Origin: Pseudoalteromonas piratica
Lineage (GTDB): Bacteria > Pseudomonadota > Gammaproteobacteria > Enterobacterales > Alteromonadaceae
DNA length: 64,000 nt
Assembly (NCBI RefSeq): GCF_000788395.1
Contig: NZ_CP009889.1
Span: 372,001-436,000, forward strand
Direction: 5' to 3'
Shown: positions 63,377-64,000 of the stretch, piece after piece
Layout of the letters: every line of letters starts with the position of its first letter
How positions within the stretch are numbered: position 1 is the stretch's first letter
The notes under the pieces: model-generated
What the model was told of the DNA's origin: nothing
The model's database searches: none
Seen by the model: the letters and a program-made list of their open reading frames with translations, nothing else
Translations under genes and position numbers: made by a program

Positions 63377-64000
63377 TTACTGACAGCTTGGCGCATCGTA
63401 TTCTACTTTTATCGTAGCACCTTCTGCGCCGCCTGTGACTTTCATATATGACCAGTATTCAGTCCCCGCTGCAGTACTAAAACACAACGATGTTTCACCA
63501 CTTGCAGCTCCTTGGTTATCACTTTCGCTTGGCCAGCCACCATTTTTATAGAACACATTGAGCGTGCCGGTACCATGGCCTGCTGTGATGGTTACTGTAT
63601 TGTGGCTACTGGCATCTGCGAGACTAAACCACATGGTGCTATTGGCACCTAAACAGGTTGCCTTGCCATTTTCTAAGCGACCTGATGTTACTGGTGACTG
63701 TACTGCACATGCGTTGTCTAAAATTGGCGTAACAGGTTCTGAAATTGATACTGTGTAGTCTTCCACTTCACCATCACCAATAGCGCCGCAGGCAGATGTG
63801 GCTGCACCATTATATTTCATAATGACACGCATGCGCGTGGTGATGCCACTTGCACTAGCAGGGATTGCTAGATCACTGCTTACTGTGTTTTTGCCAGACA
63901 GATTGGCGATGACTTGTTCGGATTGTTCAAACGTACCATTTTGGTTGAAATCAATATAGGCAGTCCAATGCTCAGTGTAATTGCCGCCAGCTGTTAGCGA
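63377..64000 (-). CDS. 3' end of a secreted GEVED-domain exoprotein (probable protease); 5' end outside window
   Basis: The minus frame is open from the window edge, so the gene continues beyond 64000; an internal ATG at 63832 is not the start. The visible 207 residues contain YTEHWTAYIDFNQNGTFEQSEQVIA followed by the GEVEDYTVSI signature, the GEVED domain that follows catalytic domains in marine extracellular metallo- and serine proteases. A final domain (ACAVQSPVTSGRLENGKA..., GTEYWSYMKVTGGAEGATIKVEY) with several Cys is PPC-like and is probably a secretion or binding module. Confidence 0.85.
   Translation of the reverse strand, partial: SLTAGGNYTEHWTAYIDFNQNGTFEQSEQVIANLSGKNTVSSDLAIPASASGITTRMRVIMKYNGAATSACGAIGDGEVEDYTVSISEPVTPILDNACAVQSPVTSGRLENGKATCLGANSTMWFSLADASSHNTVTITAGHGTGTLNVFYKNGGWPSESDNQGAASGETSLCFSTAAGTEYWSYMKVTGGAEGATIKVEYDAPSCQ

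Noticed and set aside
1..64000. CRISPR arrays, tRNA or rRNA genes
   Set aside because: No regularly spaced short repeats and no cloverleaf or rRNA-like sequence was recognised on either strand.

Overview
The window reads as chromosomal DNA of a marine gammaproteobacterium, most likely Pseudoalteromonas or a close relative in the Alteromonadales. This is an inference from gene content: AT-rich DNA, a TonB-dependent receptor, secreted proteases carrying PPC and GEVED domains, a GH19 chitinase, several CadC-like membrane regulators and many orphan periplasmic solute-binding proteins. I saw no tRNA, rRNA, CRISPR array, prophage or transposase gene.

Region 1 (1-12.9 kb) holds the 3' end of a TonB receptor gene, a secreted subtilisin, an S41 peptidase, a BCCT transporter, a beta-lactamase-fold hydrolase and small envelope genes. 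The BCCT gene is bracketed by two colinear 526-bp direct repeats. Each repeat carries an unannotated mini-operon of two 46-residue hydrophobic peptides, a possible third 16-residue peptide, its own terminator, and a conserved 10-bp direct repeat upstream. I recognise no family for these peptides, and they are the first main discovery candidate.

Region 2 (13-24 kb) holds a DEAD-box helicase, an S9 peptidase, a peroxiredoxin/LysR divergent pair, and then the second main candidate: a BlaI-type repressor, a membrane M56 (BlaR1-like) protease fused to a LytM/M23 peptidoglycan peptidase domain, and a second M23 lipoprotein. A protein with seven roughly 34-residue SDYE repeats is divergent from these three. 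Two GACA/TGTC palindromes lie between the divergent units.

Region 3 (24-41 kb) is ordinary marine housekeeping and scavenging: four orphan SBP_bac_3 proteins, two CadC-like regulators, an AraC regulator, an esterase plus beta-propeller operon, a LexA-like repressor, an M3 oligopeptidase, a sugar dehydrogenase and conserved small genes.

Region 4 (41-53 kb) is accessory and decaying. It has a GlxA-type regulator, an HD protein, an EamA transporter, Ada, a frameshifted LysR gene, a VOC/old-yellow-enzyme operon ending in an ADH-SDR deletion-fusion pseudogene, a deacetylase, a truncated toxin-like gene translationally overlapped by an internally duplicated Cys-paired membrane protein, and a short array of integron attC sites without an integrase (DUF4262 cassette, non-coding cassette, SUKH/SMI1 cassette). 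At least four copies of a dispersed intergenic repeat punctuate the region.

Region 5 (53-64 kb) holds an enoyl-CoA hydratase/LysR pair, a DUF3626 gene, a GH19 chitinase with two chitin-binding modules and a LacI-type operator, a LysR remnant, a DUF417 membrane protein, an acuR-acuI acrylate-detoxification pair with matching operators, an HxlR/SDR/cupin cluster, and the 3' end of a GEVED-domain exoprotein.
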